Notes: generated from the letters alone by a model not told the origin. A stretch of DNA of 64,000 bases from JAGWRI01 sp035700805 (GCA_035700805.1 DASSOG010000043.1:62001-126000), one strand, 5' to 3'; positions 42,330 to 52,240 are shown, counted from the first letter of the stretch. Program-made: numbers and translations.

Positions 42330-45176
42330 TCAAGAACCTTTCGCATCTACCCAGTTGGGACCGGCTCCCAACTGGACGACCAACGGAACGTCGAGTTTCG
42401 CCGCCCCCTCCATCTCCTCCCTTACCATCGCCGCCAGGGTGTCCTGCTCCTCGGGCGGTACCTCAAATACCAGTTCGTCATGCACCTGCAGCAACATGGC
42501 GCCCTGAAAATGTTCCCGGCTCAGGCGTGCCCCGATATTGATCATCGCGATCTTGATGAGGTCAGCAGCCGAACCCTGGATCGGGGTGTTCTGGGCCGTA
42601 CGCTCGCCAAAGGCCCTGATGTTGAAATTCTTGTCCCGAAGCTCAGGGATGAATCGCCTGCGTCCGAAGATCGTCTCGGCGTACCCGCGCGTGCGTGCCG
42701 CTTCAATGGCGCCGTCCAGGTAGGTCCGGATGCCAGTAAAACGAACAAAATACTGGTCGATGAACTCCTTGGCCTCGGCGTGGGAAATATGGAGTTGCTG
42801 CGAGAGCGCGTGGGCCCCCTGCCCGTAGATCGTGGCAAAATTGATCGTCTTGGCGCGGCTCCGCATCTCCGAATCCACTGCGGATGGATCGACACCAAAA
42901 ATCAGCGCGGCTGTCTCCCGGTGGATGTCCCCACCATTACGAAACGTCGAAACGAAGGCCGGGTCGCCTGACAGATGTGCCAACAGGCGCAGTTCAATCT
43001 GCGAATAATCGGCGGTGACCATCACCCACCCCCTTCGCGGGATGAAGGCCCGCCGGATTTCGCGGCCGAGGGGGGTCCGGACCGGGATATTCTGCAAGTT
43101 CGGGTCGCTTGAGGAAAGACGACCCGTTGCGGCAACGGTCTGGTTGAACGAGGTGTGAAGACGCCCGGTGCGCGGGTTGACCAGCTTGGGGAGCGTCTCC
43201 ACGTAGGTGCTCTGGAGCTTGCTCAGCTCCCGGTACTCCATGATGAGGCCCGGCAGTGCGTGGCCCGATTCGGCCAGCCGCTCGAGCACGCTCGCATCGG
43301 TGGAGGGGCCCGTAGCAGTCTTCTTCACGACTGGAAGCTTCAGCTTTTCGAACAGGATGCGTCGGAGCTGCGCATTTGAGTTGATGTTGAACTCCTCACC
43401 GGCCGCTTCGTGGATGTCGTGTTCCACGCGGCTGCGCTCCCGGTCAAACTCAGTTCGCAACCGTTGGAAGACCGCCACATCAACCGTAATGCCCATTGCC
43501 TCCATCTGTGCGAGGACTGGCAGGAGGGGCATTTCCACTTCCTTGAACAACGTGGTCACACCCATCTGCTCCATCTGCTCCTGGAACAGGTCGGCCAACC
43601 TGAGCGTGACGTCAACATCCTCGCACGAGTACTCCATGGCATCGGGAATCGGCACCTCATCAAAGCCGATGGCAGACTTGCCCTTCCCGCACACGGCTTC
43701 GTAGGGGATCATCTCGTGCCCCAGGAACTCCAACGCCAGCATGTCCAGCCCGTGCGACCGCCGGCCGGGATCAAGCACATAACTCGCGATCATGGTGTCG
43801 AAATCAATGCCCAGTACCGGCACGCCTTCCTGCTGCAGCACCAGCAGGTCGTACTTCGCGTTCTGCCCGATTTTCGTCACCAATGGGTCGGCCAGCATCG
43901 CGCGCAATGCCTCACAGGCCGCGTCAGTGAGAGGTGGAAGGTTCTCGATACGCTCAGCCGGAGGTGCGGTGTCGGCGTGTTCATCTACCGGGAGCAATTC
44001 CGGAATCGCGCTCGCCCCACTGCGGTGGCGAAAGGGCAGGTAGTACGCCTCCCCTGGGGCCAGCGCCAGGCTGAGGCCCACCAACCTCGACCGAAGGGGG
44101 TCTACCGGGGTCAGCACCCCGGCGTCCAGGACCGTTTCCGTATCAAACGACACTCGGCGTTGAGCACGAATCCGCTCGACCAGGGCCTCGAGTTCCCGTA
44201 CGGATTGGATGACCTGGTACTTCGCCTCCCCTCGTACGCCTGACGATTGCGACGCGGCTTGCGCGGGCTCCCCAAGAGACTTGGCCAAGCCATGGAATTC
44301 GAGTTCGACAAACAAATCACGCAACCGTCCAACATCGGGTGGCGTGACCCGCATGGCGTCGAGGTCGAGCGACACCTCGAGATCTGTGTGTATGGTCACG
44401 AGCCGCTTGGAAAGCCGAGCATTCTCGTGATACTGTGCCAGCGCTTCGCGCGGACGCTTTTGCGGTATCTCCGCGGCGTGAGTAAGGATTTCCTCCAGCG
44501 AACCGTACTGGGTGATCAGGGCCACCGCGGTCTTCCCGCCAATGCCCTTTACTCCGGGGACATTATCGGACGAGTCCCCTACCAGGGCCAGATAGTCGGT
44601 CACGCGTTCAGGGGAAACGCCAAGTCGTTCGGAAGCATTCGGCATTCCAACCCACTGTTCGTCGACACCCGCGGGCCCTCCGCGCCCTGGGTTCAGGAGC
44701 CAGACTCGGGGAGTCACAAGCTGGTGAAAGTCCTTATCTCCGGAGACCACCACGACGTTCAGGTCGGCGGCTTCCCCCTTCCTCGCCAGGGTCCCTATCA
44801 CGTCATCGGCTTCATAGCCCTCGAGACTCAGGATCGGGACCCGGTAGGCCGCGAGCATCTGCTCCACCCGGTCAACCCCCCGGTCAAAATCTGCCTGCAG
44901 CTCGTCAGAAAGCTTCTCCCGTGTCGCCTTGTACTCCGGGTACTCCTCGTGCCGAAAGGAGAGGCCGGAGTCATGCACCCAGCCCAGATAGTCCGGGTGG
45001 TGTTTGCTCACCAGGCGTTGCAGGAAGTTGGCCACCCCCCAGGCCGCGGAGGTATTCTCTCCGCGGCTGGTGGTCAGCGGCCGGGAGATCATGGCGAAGA
45101 AGGCGCGATAGATGATCGCATACCCATCTATCAGAAACAGCCGGCGCTCTGCCGGCGGCTCGATTGAGTTGGCCAA
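42330..45176 (-). CDS. polA: DNA polymerase I
   Basis: A 948-residue three-domain replication/repair enzyme. It has a 5' nuclease (about 1-300; LFLIDGYAIIYRAFFAM, GVKGIGGKTA), a 3'-5' exonuclease (about 330-530; SFDTET, IGQNAKYD and YSCEDVD, so metal ligands are kept), and a polymerase (about 550-948; motif A DYSQIELRLLAHLSGD, motif B RAKTINFATIYGQGA, motif C QVHDELVFEV). A TTG start with GGGAGA upstream is used. Proofreading appears intact, which is not the case in many bacteria. Confidence 0.96.
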   Translation of the reverse strand: MANSIEPPAERRLFLIDGYAIIYRAFFAMISRPLTTSRGENTSAAWGVANFLQRLVSKHHPDYLGWVHDSGLSFRHEEYPEYKATREKLSDELQADFDRGVDRVEQMLAAYRVPILSLEGYEADDVIGTLARKGEAADLNVVVVSGDKDFHQLVTPRVWLLNPGRGGPAGVDEQWVGMPNASERLGVSPERVTDYLALVGDSSDNVPGVKGIGGKTAVALITQYGSLEEILTHAAEIPQKRPREALAQYHENARLSKRLVTIHTDLEVSLDLDAMRVTPPDVGRLRDLFVELEFHGLAKSLGEPAQAASQSSGVRGEAKYQVIQSVRELEALVERIRAQRRVSFDTETVLDAGVLTPVDPLRSRLVGLSLALAPGEAYYLPFRHRSGASAIPELLPVDEHADTAPPAERIENLPPLTDAACEALRAMLADPLVTKIGQNAKYDLLVLQQEGVPVLGIDFDTMIASYVLDPGRRSHGLDMLALEFLGHEMIPYEAVCGKGKSAIGFDEVPIPDAMEYSCEDVDVTLRLADLFQEQMEQMGVTTLFKEVEMPLLPVLAQMEAMGITVDVAVFQRLRTEFDRERSRVEHDIHEAAGEEFNINSNAQLRRILFEKLKLPVVKKTATGPSTDASVLERLAESGHALPGLIMEYRELSKLQSTYVETLPKLVNPRTGRLHTSFNQTVAATGRLSSSDPNLQNIPVRTPLGREIRRAFIPRRGWVMVTADYSQIELRLLAHLSGDPAFVSTFRNGGDIHRETAALIFGVDPSAVDSEMRSRAKTINFATIYGQGAHALSQQLHISHAEAKEFIDQYFVRFTGIRTYLDGAIEAARTRGYAETIFGRRRFIPELRDKNFNIRAFGERTAQNTPIQGSAADLIKIAMINIGARLSREHFQGAMLLQVHDELVFEVPPEEQDTLAAMVREEMEGAAKLDVPLVVQLGAGPNWVDAKGS

Positions 45177-45279
45177 CGCAGTCTCCCCCCTCGGTAAGCA
45201 AATGACACAACCCGGCGCCCAGGCTTCCCGTGAAGTCCGGTGGCTTGCCGGACCCGCACGTGATTGTTAGGTTCGCCGC

Positions 45280-46191
45280 GTGCCCCGAGAATCTATGCTA
45301 GGGCGAACCCTGGCCGGGTATACCCTGGAAAGCGAGGTTGGCGAAGGCGGTACGTCTGCCGTCTTTCGCGCGCATCATGCCCAGCATGGGTTGGTTGCCG
45401 TTAAGATCCTCCGGGAAAAGCTCCGCAACGACAAGACCGCCGTCGCCCGATTCCTGCGGGAGGCACACTACGGCGAGCGTGTACAGCATCCGAATGTCGT
45501 GCGAACTATTGAAATCGGGGAAGCCGATCCCGGGTTGCATTTCCTGGCCATCGAATGGGCCTCCGGTGAGCTCCTGGAACGCTACGCACGCCATCGCGGG
45601 GCGCTACCACCCGCTGAAGTCGTAAATATTATTTCCCAGATTGCGGAGGCGGTCCGGGCGGCGCACCTGGTCGGAGTGATACACCGCGACCTCAAGCCCG
45701 ATAACGTCATGTACGACTCGGAATCCGGCCAGGTCAAATTGCTCGATTTCGGGATCGCTACAGATACCGACATCGCTCCTGAACAGCGCTTGACCCGCGC
45801 GGGGTTCTTTGTGGGCACTCTGATGTACGTCGCGCCGGAAGCACTCTCGGGAGAGTTGGTCTCGCCGGCGGCTGACCAGTTCAGTCTCGCCACCATTGCG
45901 TACTTCCTCTTGACCGGCTGCCTCCCCTATCTGGCAAAGTCACCCCGTGAGATGTTCACGCAGCTGCTGACGCAGCCGCCGATCCCCCTCAATATGGCCA
46001 AGCAGGGATTGCGCTTCTCCCCGGCGGTGGAGGCCGTCATTATGCGCGGACTCGAACGAGAGCCCGGCCGGCGGTTTCCGGACTGTGTGGCCTTCGCCCA
46101 GGCGTTGCGTGAAGCGATCGCGCAGCCAGTTGAGCCCCAGCACGTCGGCATGATGGGGCGATTGAAATCCCTGTTTATCAAGAAACACTAG
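45280..46191 (+). CDS. Soluble Hanks-type Ser/Thr protein kinase
   Basis: A 303-residue kinase without a membrane segment or sensor. It shows the P-loop GEGGTSAVFRA (about 21-31), VAVKILRE with the ATP-binding Lys (about 43), catalytic HRDLKPDN (about 134-141), DFG (about 155-157) and APE (about 186-188). All catalytic residues are present. The C terminus is a short basic tail (MGRLKSLFIKKH) that may bind membrane or nucleic acid. GTG start. It is divergent from polA and convergent with a histidine kinase, overlapping it by four bases. Confidence 0.93.
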   Translation: MPRESMLGRTLAGYTLESEVGEGGTSAVFRAHHAQHGLVAVKILREKLRNDKTAVARFLREAHYGERVQHPNVVRTIEIGEADPGLHFLAIEWASGELLERYARHRGALPPAEVVNIISQIAEAVRAAHLVGVIHRDLKPDNVMYDSESGQVKLLDFGIATDTDIAPEQRLTRAGFFVGTLMYVAPEALSGELVSPAADQFSLATIAYFLLTGCLPYLAKSPREMFTQLLTQPPIPLNMAKQGLRFSPAVEAVIMRGLEREPGRRFPDCVAFAQALREAIAQPVEPQHVGMMGRLKSLFIKKH

Positions 46192-47882
46192 CGCTCCGCA
46201 CCGTTGCCGGAGCCCGGCGACCTCCCTCCTTCGTCCGTTCGCGGCAGCCATACAGTAAAGACGCTCCCCTCTCCCGGGGTGCTCTCCACGCTGATATCGC
46301 CCCCGAGGAGTCCCGCGAGTCGACGTGAGATTGGAAGGCCAAGACCGGTGCCCTGATGCGCACCCCTGGTGCCTTCACCACTGGGTATCTGCTCGAATTC
46401 CTCGAAAATCCGCTCCAGATCCCCCTCGGCGATTCCAACACCAGTATCCACCACCTCGATGGCCACCCACTCCTCAGCCGAGGTGGAACGCGCGACCATG
46501 TGCTGGCCCGTTACTGCCAGGCTTCGCGGTGGCGGCCCACTCCAATCGAGGCGCACGCGCAACGTAATGCACCCCGTGGTCATGGACTTGATCGCATTGC
46601 TCAGCAGGTTGATCATGATCTGCCGAAGGTACGTGGGATCCGTCCTCATCCTGATAATTTCAGGCACCACCTGTACATCAACTGCGAGCCCGGTCTCCAT
46701 GAGGAGCGGTTCCAGCTCGTTCAACACACTCTCGATGAACGGCCTCACCACAACGGGTTCCACCCGGACATCAACACGTCCCGCGGTGACCTTGGCCATG
46801 TCCAGGACCTGATCCACCAGGGTCCTCAGCCTGGCAGCGGACATCGACACGCGCTCCACCGGTACGCGCTGGCGCTCCGTGAGATCGCCATACCCTCCGT
46901 CTCGCAGCAGGTCAATAAAGCCAACGATGGCGTTGAGCGGGGTGCGCAGTTCGTGCGAAACCCCTGCCAGGAACTCACCCTTCAACCGATCTGCGTGCAA
47001 CAGTTCCGCCGAGAGTCGTTCCAGTTCCACCGAACGTTCAGCGACACGCCGGGCCTGCTGTCGTTCTCGAATCAGGTATATCGTCAGCAGTGTGATGGTC
47101 GTGATCGCAACGACCCAGATCGTCCATCGCAACATCCATTGCCGCGACGTGAGTGCACTGACCACAAACCACGGCGGGTAGCCAGGTAGTGGACTCCGAA
47201 CTGTTATGGCACCTTCGCTGGTTGAGCTGTCAAGAACTGCTTCGGCCGCCGTATCGCCGTCCGCAAGGAGGGCAAGAAATGCCCGGTCTTTCATTGCTGC
47301 GCCGCCCGCAGGCATGAGGAGCGTCGCTTCATCCAGCAGGGCGATTGCGACCTTGACGAACTTTCCATGCTCAACGACAGGTTCACCAAACAGCGCGAGC
47401 CCGTTCGACGTGGCAGTGGGCGTCCCGCTCGTCGAGAGGTGTTGGAGTGTCCTGTCACGGGTCCTGGCCACCGTCCTCGCGAGCTGGCGGACCGCGTCCT
47501 GTTGCACGACGTCGTTCACATGTGTCGTCCAGATGACGGAATCCAGGACCGCCGCGCCAAGTGTATCCACGAGCCACACCGCGCGGACAGGGCCCGCCGC
47601 GCGTTGCCCACTTCCAGGAAGGCGGCTGAGGTATTCGTCCGTCAGGCCAGGTGCACTGTTCGTCCCCATCTTGCTCAGTTGTTCGGCAACCAGGTCCACC
47701 TCCTGCGAGATGATGCGCGCAGAGCTGCCCGCATCCAGCAGAACCCGCGCCTCAGTCGCAGTGCGCAACGATCGACCCACAAGCACGAGTCCAGCCAGCA
47801 GGAGCACCATCATGGTGCCCAGCAGGACAACGAAGATGCTCGTTTGCCCTCGCAGTCTTGCGGGTAGCTGATCGTGGGTCAT
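46188..47882 (-). CDS. Membrane sensor histidine kinase
   Basis: A 564-residue kinase. TM1 (about 15-37), an extracytoplasmic sensor of about 200 residues with no known name, TM2 (about 240-260), a coiled linker, and a dimerisation domain with the phospho-acceptor in FLAGVSHELRTPLNAIVGF (about 307-325). The ATP domain has an N box (NLLSNAIKSM), G1 VDTGVGIAEGDLERIFEEFEQIP, and G2 GTGLGLPISRRLAGLLGGDI. It lacks a receiver. The AraC-type gene 23 bases upstream on the same strand is the probable partner, although that protein lacks a normal phospho-acceptor. Confidence 0.92.
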   Translation of the reverse strand: MTHDQLPARLRGQTSIFVVLLGTMMVLLLAGLVLVGRSLRTATEARVLLDAGSSARIISQEVDLVAEQLSKMGTNSAPGLTDEYLSRLPGSGQRAAGPVRAVWLVDTLGAAVLDSVIWTTHVNDVVQQDAVRQLARTVARTRDRTLQHLSTSGTPTATSNGLALFGEPVVEHGKFVKVAIALLDEATLLMPAGGAAMKDRAFLALLADGDTAAEAVLDSSTSEGAITVRSPLPGYPPWFVVSALTSRQWMLRWTIWVVAITTITLLTIYLIRERQQARRVAERSVELERLSAELLHADRLKGEFLAGVSHELRTPLNAIVGFIDLLRDGGYGDLTERQRVPVERVSMSAARLRTLVDQVLDMAKVTAGRVDVRVEPVVVRPFIESVLNELEPLLMETGLAVDVQVVPEIIRMRTDPTYLRQIMINLLSNAIKSMTTGCITLRVRLDWSGPPPRSLAVTGQHMVARSTSAEEWVAIEVVDTGVGIAEGDLERIFEEFEQIPSGEGTRGAHQGTGLGLPISRRLAGLLGGDISVESTPGEGSVFTVWLPRTDEGGRSPGSGNGAER

Positions 47883-47905
47883 TCTCGTCGCCGTGTCATA
47901 TGTGA

Positions 47906-48778
47906 CTACGATACCGAGGGCTTGCCGTTTGCCTGAAGTGTGAGGGGGTTGAACTCCCGCAGGATATGCCGGTAAGGGACGACGAGCTCAGCAAGCAGTC
48001 GCTCCACCATGTCCTGCCCGCGAAATTCCCGCCGGAACGACAGTGCCGTTGTACCCATGACGGCTCGGATGTGGCGCCCGAAACTCTGCGGGGACGAGAA
48101 CTCCAGGTGATTGGCCACGTTGGCAATGGAAAACCCGGGATTCTCAAACAGATACGCGGCACGCACCAGCCGCGCGAAGGCAAGATACCGCTTGGGCGCC
48201 GGCAAGCCGACGCGAAAGAATCGACTCATCAGCGTACTTGGCAGAACATCGAATTCCAGCGACAGTCGCCGCACCGACGACACCCCGCGGGAGGCCTTCA
48301 CCAGCGTCCGGAAGAATGTCAGGCATTCGTGCGTCATCCCCGCTCCAGCAGTCTCGATTCTCGCGAGCAGCTCGACCTCCACCATGTCCGTACAACGCTC
48401 AGCCAGGAGGCGTCGAAGCTGGATCCACCCATCAGCGTTGCTGATATCCACCACGTCATTCACCCCACCTCGACCGAGTTCCAGAAGGGCTCGCGCCATG
48501 CGGGGGGTCGATCCCTTCATAAGCGCGATGGCTGGAATCTGCGGTGTTTCCCGAATGATCCGGCTCAGCTCCCTCCAACTCTCCGACTGACAGCACCCAA
48601 TGGAAAGCAGTATAGCCTGTGCCTTGTGCATGCAGATGTCCGAACGAACCTGGCCGGGACTTTCACGATGCCACGCTTGATACACACCCGCGCCTGCTGC
48701 GTCGACAGTCGTTCGCTCCCCGGGCTCAACGATTGTTGAAACCGCAAGAAGCTGCTTCTTCCACGGACGGATAGACAT
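47906..48778 (-). CDS. AraC-family regulator with a pseudo-receiver-like N-terminal domain
   Basis: A 290-residue protein. The C-terminal 100 residues (about 180-285) have two helix-turn-helices of AraC type (RYLAFARLVRAAYLFENPGFSIANVANHLEFSSPQSFGRHIRAVMG). Residues about 50-130 (AILLSIGCCQ, then IPAIALMKGSTPRMARALLELGRGGVNDVVDISNADGWIQLRRLL) follow the fold order of a response-regulator receiver, but no acceptor Asp/Lys set is seen. It may be a two-component output without phosphorylation. It precedes the histidine kinase by 23 bases on the same strand. Confidence 0.8.
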   Translation of the reverse strand: MSIRPWKKQLLAVSTIVEPGERTTVDAAGAGVYQAWHRESPGQVRSDICMHKAQAILLSIGCCQSESWRELSRIIRETPQIPAIALMKGSTPRMARALLELGRGGVNDVVDISNADGWIQLRRLLAERCTDMVEVELLARIETAGAGMTHECLTFFRTLVKASRGVSSVRRLSLEFDVLPSTLMSRFFRVGLPAPKRYLAFARLVRAAYLFENPGFSIANVANHLEFSSPQSFGRHIRAVMGTTALSFRREFRGQDMVERLLAELVVPYRHILREFNPLTLQANGKPSVS

Positions 48779-49011
48779 GGTGGGACGCTCCTCTGGTGGA
48801 TGGTTTCGGGGGATTCAAACCACATCCGATTTGCTTCCACCGGTATCATCGCTTGAGGCGTCACACGCGCGTCACCTGCAGCGCCCAGGAAGGCCCGGAC
48901 AGCAGGCGTCGACGGTCCTAACCTCCTTCCCCGTAAGGGTTTCCATCCGAAGTGCGAGACTCCTTTAACGGGCCTTGCAGGCTATATTACAGGTCAATCA
49001 GAGTGTTTCAC

Positions 49012-49374
49012 GTTCCTGGCCTGACGATCGCGGAGGCAACTCCGAGGAAAGTCCGGACACCACAGGGTAAGCTGCCAGGTAATGCCTGGACACAGGCCTC
49101 TGGTCTGTGATGGAAAGCGCCACAGAAAGCATACCGCCGATGGCTTCTTAAGCTCAGGCAAGGGTGAAAGGGTGAGGTAAGAGCTCACCGCGGAGGCGGT
49201 AACGTCTCCGGCATGGCAAGCCCCAGCTGGTGCAAGGCCAAATAAGCAGTGAGAGCTACCCTGCTCGTCCAAGACACTGCGGGTAGGCTGCTGGAGGGTG
49301 CGGGTGACCGTACTCCAAGAGGAATGATCGTCCGGCACCCAGTGCCGACAGAATCCGGCTTATCGGCCAGGAAC
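49012..49374 (+). ncRNA. rnpB: RNase P RNA (M1 RNA)
   Basis: The 5' GTTCCTGGCC (49012-49021) pairs perfectly with 3' GGCCAGGAAC (49365-49374) as helix P1. Inside are the universally conserved GAGGAAAGTCCGGAC (CR-I, about 49040-49054) and ACAGAATCCGGCTTAT (about 49348-49363), and GGGTGAAAGGGTGAGGTAAGAGCTC (about 49162-49188). About 363 nt, bacterial type A. It cleaves the 5' leader of pre-tRNAs with RnpA, encoded 3 kb away at 52454. A possible -10 TATATT lies at 48983-48988. Confidence 0.95.
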
Positions 49375-49378
49375 AAGA

Positions 49379-49414
49379 CAAAGCGCCGTCTCCCATCAGG
49401 GAGGCGGCGCTTTG
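49379..49414. terminator. Terminator between rnpB and dnaN
   Basis: CAAAGCGCC (49379-49387) and GGCGCTTTG (49406-49414) form a 9-bp stem, extended by CTCCC/GGGAG, between the convergent rnpB and dnaN genes. TTC follows on the + strand and TCTTG on the - strand, so it can end both transcripts. Confidence 0.8.
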
Positions 49415-49433
49415 TTCAACTTCAACCTGAATC

Positions 49434-50546
49434 TCAATCCACCAGACGAAGGGGCATCACCAGGCAATTGTACTTGCCCTGGCCTTTCCAATTTTCCGGC
49501 TCCATCGTCGCGGCACGTTCCGGAGCCTTGAAAGTCATCTTCACCTCTTCACTTGGCATGTACCTCAACATTTCCAACAGGTAGCTGGCATTGAACCCGA
49601 TATCCAGCGGATCGCCGGTGTAGCGAACCGGTAACTCATCCTGAGCCTCACCGAGATCAGGGGTCTGCACACTGAAGCGCAGGATTCCTGCATTAAATGT
49701 CATGCGGATCCGGTGTGTCTGGTCTGACGCGATAACAGACATCCGCCTAAGTGCACTTGTCAGCGCCACCTTATCCAGAATCGCGCTCTTGTCATTATCC
49801 CGCGGAATCACCTGATCATACGGCGGATACGGCCCTTCAATCAGGCGAGTATACACCGTGGTAAAAGGGGACTTGAACGCCAAATGGTTTTCCCCCCTTC
49901 CAATCTCCAGCTCTTCGTCCGCAGGAAAGAGACGACGAATCTGCTCGAGACCCTTCGGCGGGATAATAAAGTTAGCAACAGCCGCCTTGGGGGCCTTCAC
50001 TGACATTTCCCGCTTTGCAAGACGATGTCCATTGGTGGCAACCATGGCCATTGACTCGGGCTGAACTTCCCAAAGAACACCGTTGAGGATTGGTCGACTT
50101 TCCTCTGTTGAAACTGCAAACGCGGTGTGACCAATCAACTCCTGGAGCATCCCAGACTGGACATGCCACGTCTGGTTGAATTTGACAACCGGAAAGCTGG
50201 GAAACTCCTCCCTCGCCAGCCCGAGAATCTTGAAGTGCGCGCGACCACAGTCTAACACCAGACGTTGCTCACCAACCGAACTGAGTTTCACCGGCATGGG
50301 AGGGAGCTCTCGTGCAATTTCGAGAAGCTTCTTTGCTGGAACCGTTATCGCACCAGGTTCCTCTAAGTCCGCCGGGACCTCTGTTGTAACCGCAATGTCC
50401 AGATCCGTCGCTGAAAAGGCTACTCCTTTATCCGTCGTCTCCACCAAGAGATTACCCAGGACAGGAAGAGTACTTTTCGCCGGCACTGCAGCTCCAACGG
50501 CTGTTAGGCCTTCCTGCAGTTTCTCACGTGAAATGGAAAGTCGCAT
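49434..50546 (-). CDS. dnaN: DNA polymerase III beta sliding clamp
   Basis: A 370-residue ring-forming clamp of three repeated domains (about 1-120, 130-245, 250-370). It starts MRLSISREKLQEGLTAVGAAV, with VEIARELP and the C-terminal YKYNCLVMPLRL-like closing segment (GKYNCLVMPLRLVD). Length matches the family. It follows dnaA on the same strand after 142 bases. The base composition is visibly less GC-rich than the flanks. Confidence 0.97.
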   Translation of the reverse strand: MRLSISREKLQEGLTAVGAAVPAKSTLPVLGNLLVETTDKGVAFSATDLDIAVTTEVPADLEEPGAITVPAKKLLEIARELPPMPVKLSSVGEQRLVLDCGRAHFKILGLAREEFPSFPVVKFNQTWHVQSGMLQELIGHTAFAVSTEESRPILNGVLWEVQPESMAMVATNGHRLAKREMSVKAPKAAVANFIIPPKGLEQIRRLFPADEELEIGRGENHLAFKSPFTTVYTRLIEGPYPPYDQVIPRDNDKSAILDKVALTSALRRMSVIASDQTHRIRMTFNAGILRFSVQTPDLGEAQDELPVRYTGDPLDIGFNASYLLEMLRYMPSEEVKMTFKAPERAATMEPENWKGQGKYNCLVMPLRLVD

Positions 50547-50688
50547 TGGGAGCGCTGTGTTGAAGGTGAACCGCGGTTGTTGGGAGCTTTGAATGATCGA
50601 GTAGTGCTAGTAGTAGGGGATACGAAGATGTTGTGGAAAGGTGTAACCTAGTGTTTTAGATGGTCTTACCCTTCCCGGATGATGTGAA
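50547..50688. other. dnaA-dnaN spacer with DnaA-box-like sequences
   Basis: An AT-richer 142-base spacer. Near-matches to the DnaA box TTWTNCACA occur on the minus strand: CTTTCCACA (50632-50640) and TGATTCACA (50683-50691), one mismatch each. A hand count of 50581-50640 gives 27 GC of 60. It could hold part of the origin or only the dnaN promoter. Confidence 0.4.
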
Positions 50689-52110
50689 TCATTCAGGGAG
50701 AATTGTGGGTGCCTTGGATGATTCAGGTGATAAATGAAGACGAGCGAGGATCTCTGTATAACGATCCTGGAAGAGGGGGTTTGAAGCAAGGAGACTCTTT
50801 GCTCGAGTCAGACTGTGGATGACCGTTGAATGGTCACGGCCTCCGAATGCGGTACCGATCTCTGTCAGCTGAGAGTGGAGTGCGGTACGGGCGACGTACA
50901 TGGCGATTTGGCGGGGGACAGTAAGGCTTTGAATGCGGGCTTTTGAACAAAGGCCTTCCACTGTAACACCCCAGGCGCTCGCGACCGCTCCCTGAATTTC
51001 AGCGATACTGTGTGCCGCGGGGGTTGTTGTAGCGCTGAGAGGTACGCCGTTACGAAGTGGCTGCAGGACCTGCCTGGCAAGAGACAAGTTGATTTCCTGG
51101 TGTTTAAGCGAAGCGTAGGCCAGGACCTTGATGATAGCACCCTCGAGTTCTCGAACACTGGAACTGCTGATCTCGGCTATGAATGCCTGAACGTCATCTG
51201 GAAAGGTGAGTTCCAGGTGGTCAAGTTCAGCTTTATGCCGAAGGATGGCGATACGATGTTCAATATCCGGGGGCTCGATGTCAGCGACCATCCCCCATTG
51301 AAAGCGGCTGACCAGACGGGCTTCCAGACCGCCAATTTCCCCAGGCGGCCTGTCGCTCGTGAGGATGATCTGGCGTCCAGCTTCATAGAGAGCATTGAAC
51401 GTGTGGAAGAATTCTTCCTGCGTGCCCTCTTTTCCCTTCAGGAAATGAATGTCGTCTATGAGAAGGAGATCAGTTTCTCGGAAACGTCGACGAAACTCTG
51501 CATTTCGACGGTTCTGAATTGAGGCGACCATCTCGTTTGTGAATTGTTCGGTACTAAGGTACGTAACTCGCAGTTCAGGGTGTTCCGTAAACACCGCATG
51601 AGCGACGGCCTGCATGAGGTGGGTTTTCCCCAGACCCGTGCGACCATAGATGAACAGCGGGTTGTAAACCTTACCAGGTGCCTGTGCGACCGCGTGTGCC
51701 GCAGCTGCGGCGAGCTCATTGGATTTACCGATGACAAAATGCTCGAACGTGTAGCGATCGTTTAGTGGTGGTGCATTACTGTTGCCGGTCTGTTGCTTTT
51801 GTGTTGTTGGTTTCTCGCCGGTAAACAGATCCATCTGCGGTCGCCGTTGGCGCTCGGTGTCAACCGTGAACTGGAGCACCACGGGGTGGCCGACTGCGAT
51901 CGGGGCAAATGACGCGAGGAGCTCTCCGTATTTTGATTCCGTCCACTCGCGGGAAAACTGGTCAGGGACGCTGACTGTGAGGGTTGGGTCTTCCCACCGC
52001 ACGGGGGCAATCGGCTCGAGCCAGGTACGCATGGCGTCGTCCTGGACGGCCCCACGTGCCTGGGTGAGGAGGCGAGACCAGATTTCTTCGGCCTGCAGGG
52101 GTGATGTCAT
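50689..52110 (-). CDS. dnaA: Replication initiator DnaA
   Basis: A 473-residue initiator. Domain I (about 1-90; EEIWSRLLTQARGAV), a Gln/Asn linker (about 100-125), an AAA+ core with Walker A GRTGLGKTH (about 160-168), Walker B LLIDDIHF, and the domain IV DNA-binding signature GRDHSTVIHSL (about 420-430). ATG 52110. A perfect DnaA box directly before the start suggests autoregulation. Divergent from rpmH, the classic origin-region arrangement. Confidence 0.97.
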   Translation of the reverse strand: MTSPLQAEEIWSRLLTQARGAVQDDAMRTWLEPIAPVRWEDPTLTVSVPDQFSREWTESKYGELLASFAPIAVGHPVVLQFTVDTERQRRPQMDLFTGEKPTTQKQQTGNSNAPPLNDRYTFEHFVIGKSNELAAAAAHAVAQAPGKVYNPLFIYGRTGLGKTHLMQAVAHAVFTEHPELRVTYLSTEQFTNEMVASIQNRRNAEFRRRFRETDLLLIDDIHFLKGKEGTQEEFFHTFNALYEAGRQIILTSDRPPGEIGGLEARLVSRFQWGMVADIEPPDIEHRIAILRHKAELDHLELTFPDDVQAFIAEISSSSVRELEGAIIKVLAYASLKHQEINLSLARQVLQPLRNGVPLSATTTPAAHSIAEIQGAVASAWGVTVEGLCSKARIQSLTVPRQIAMYVARTALHSQLTEIGTAFGGRDHSTVIHSLTRAKSLLASNPLFQDRYTEILARLHLSPESSKAPTILPE

Positions 52111-52118
52111 GTGGAAAA
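52110..52118 (-). promoter_or_regulatory. DnaA box at the dnaA start
   Basis: Read leftward TTTTCCACA, a full match to TTWTNCACA, immediately upstream of the dnaA ATG. It fits the known habit of DnaA binding its own control region. Other full matches were not found in the dnaA-rpmH gap. Confidence 0.55.
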
Positions 52119-52211
52119 CTTTGCGGAGAGCCCAAGCTACGCCTGCGAGGGGATGAAGGCAACGGCCACTCCGAGGGCAGTCCGAAACCCGTTACCAAAC
52201 CGACCGAATCC

Positions 52212-52240
52212 TTGACCTATCTTCAAGAGCACGTTAAGCT
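52212..52240 (+). promoter_or_regulatory. Promoter of rpmH operon
   Basis: TTGACC (52212-52217), a 17-base spacer and TAAGCT (52235-52240), 48 bases before the rpmH ATG. A reasonable sigma-70-type promoter for the rpmH-rnpA-yidD-yidC-mnmE unit. Confidence 0.55.

Noticed and set aside
49004..49016. parS-like half site TGTTTCACGTTCC
   Set aside because: Only the left half matches, and the sequence forms the 5' end of rnpB helix P1.
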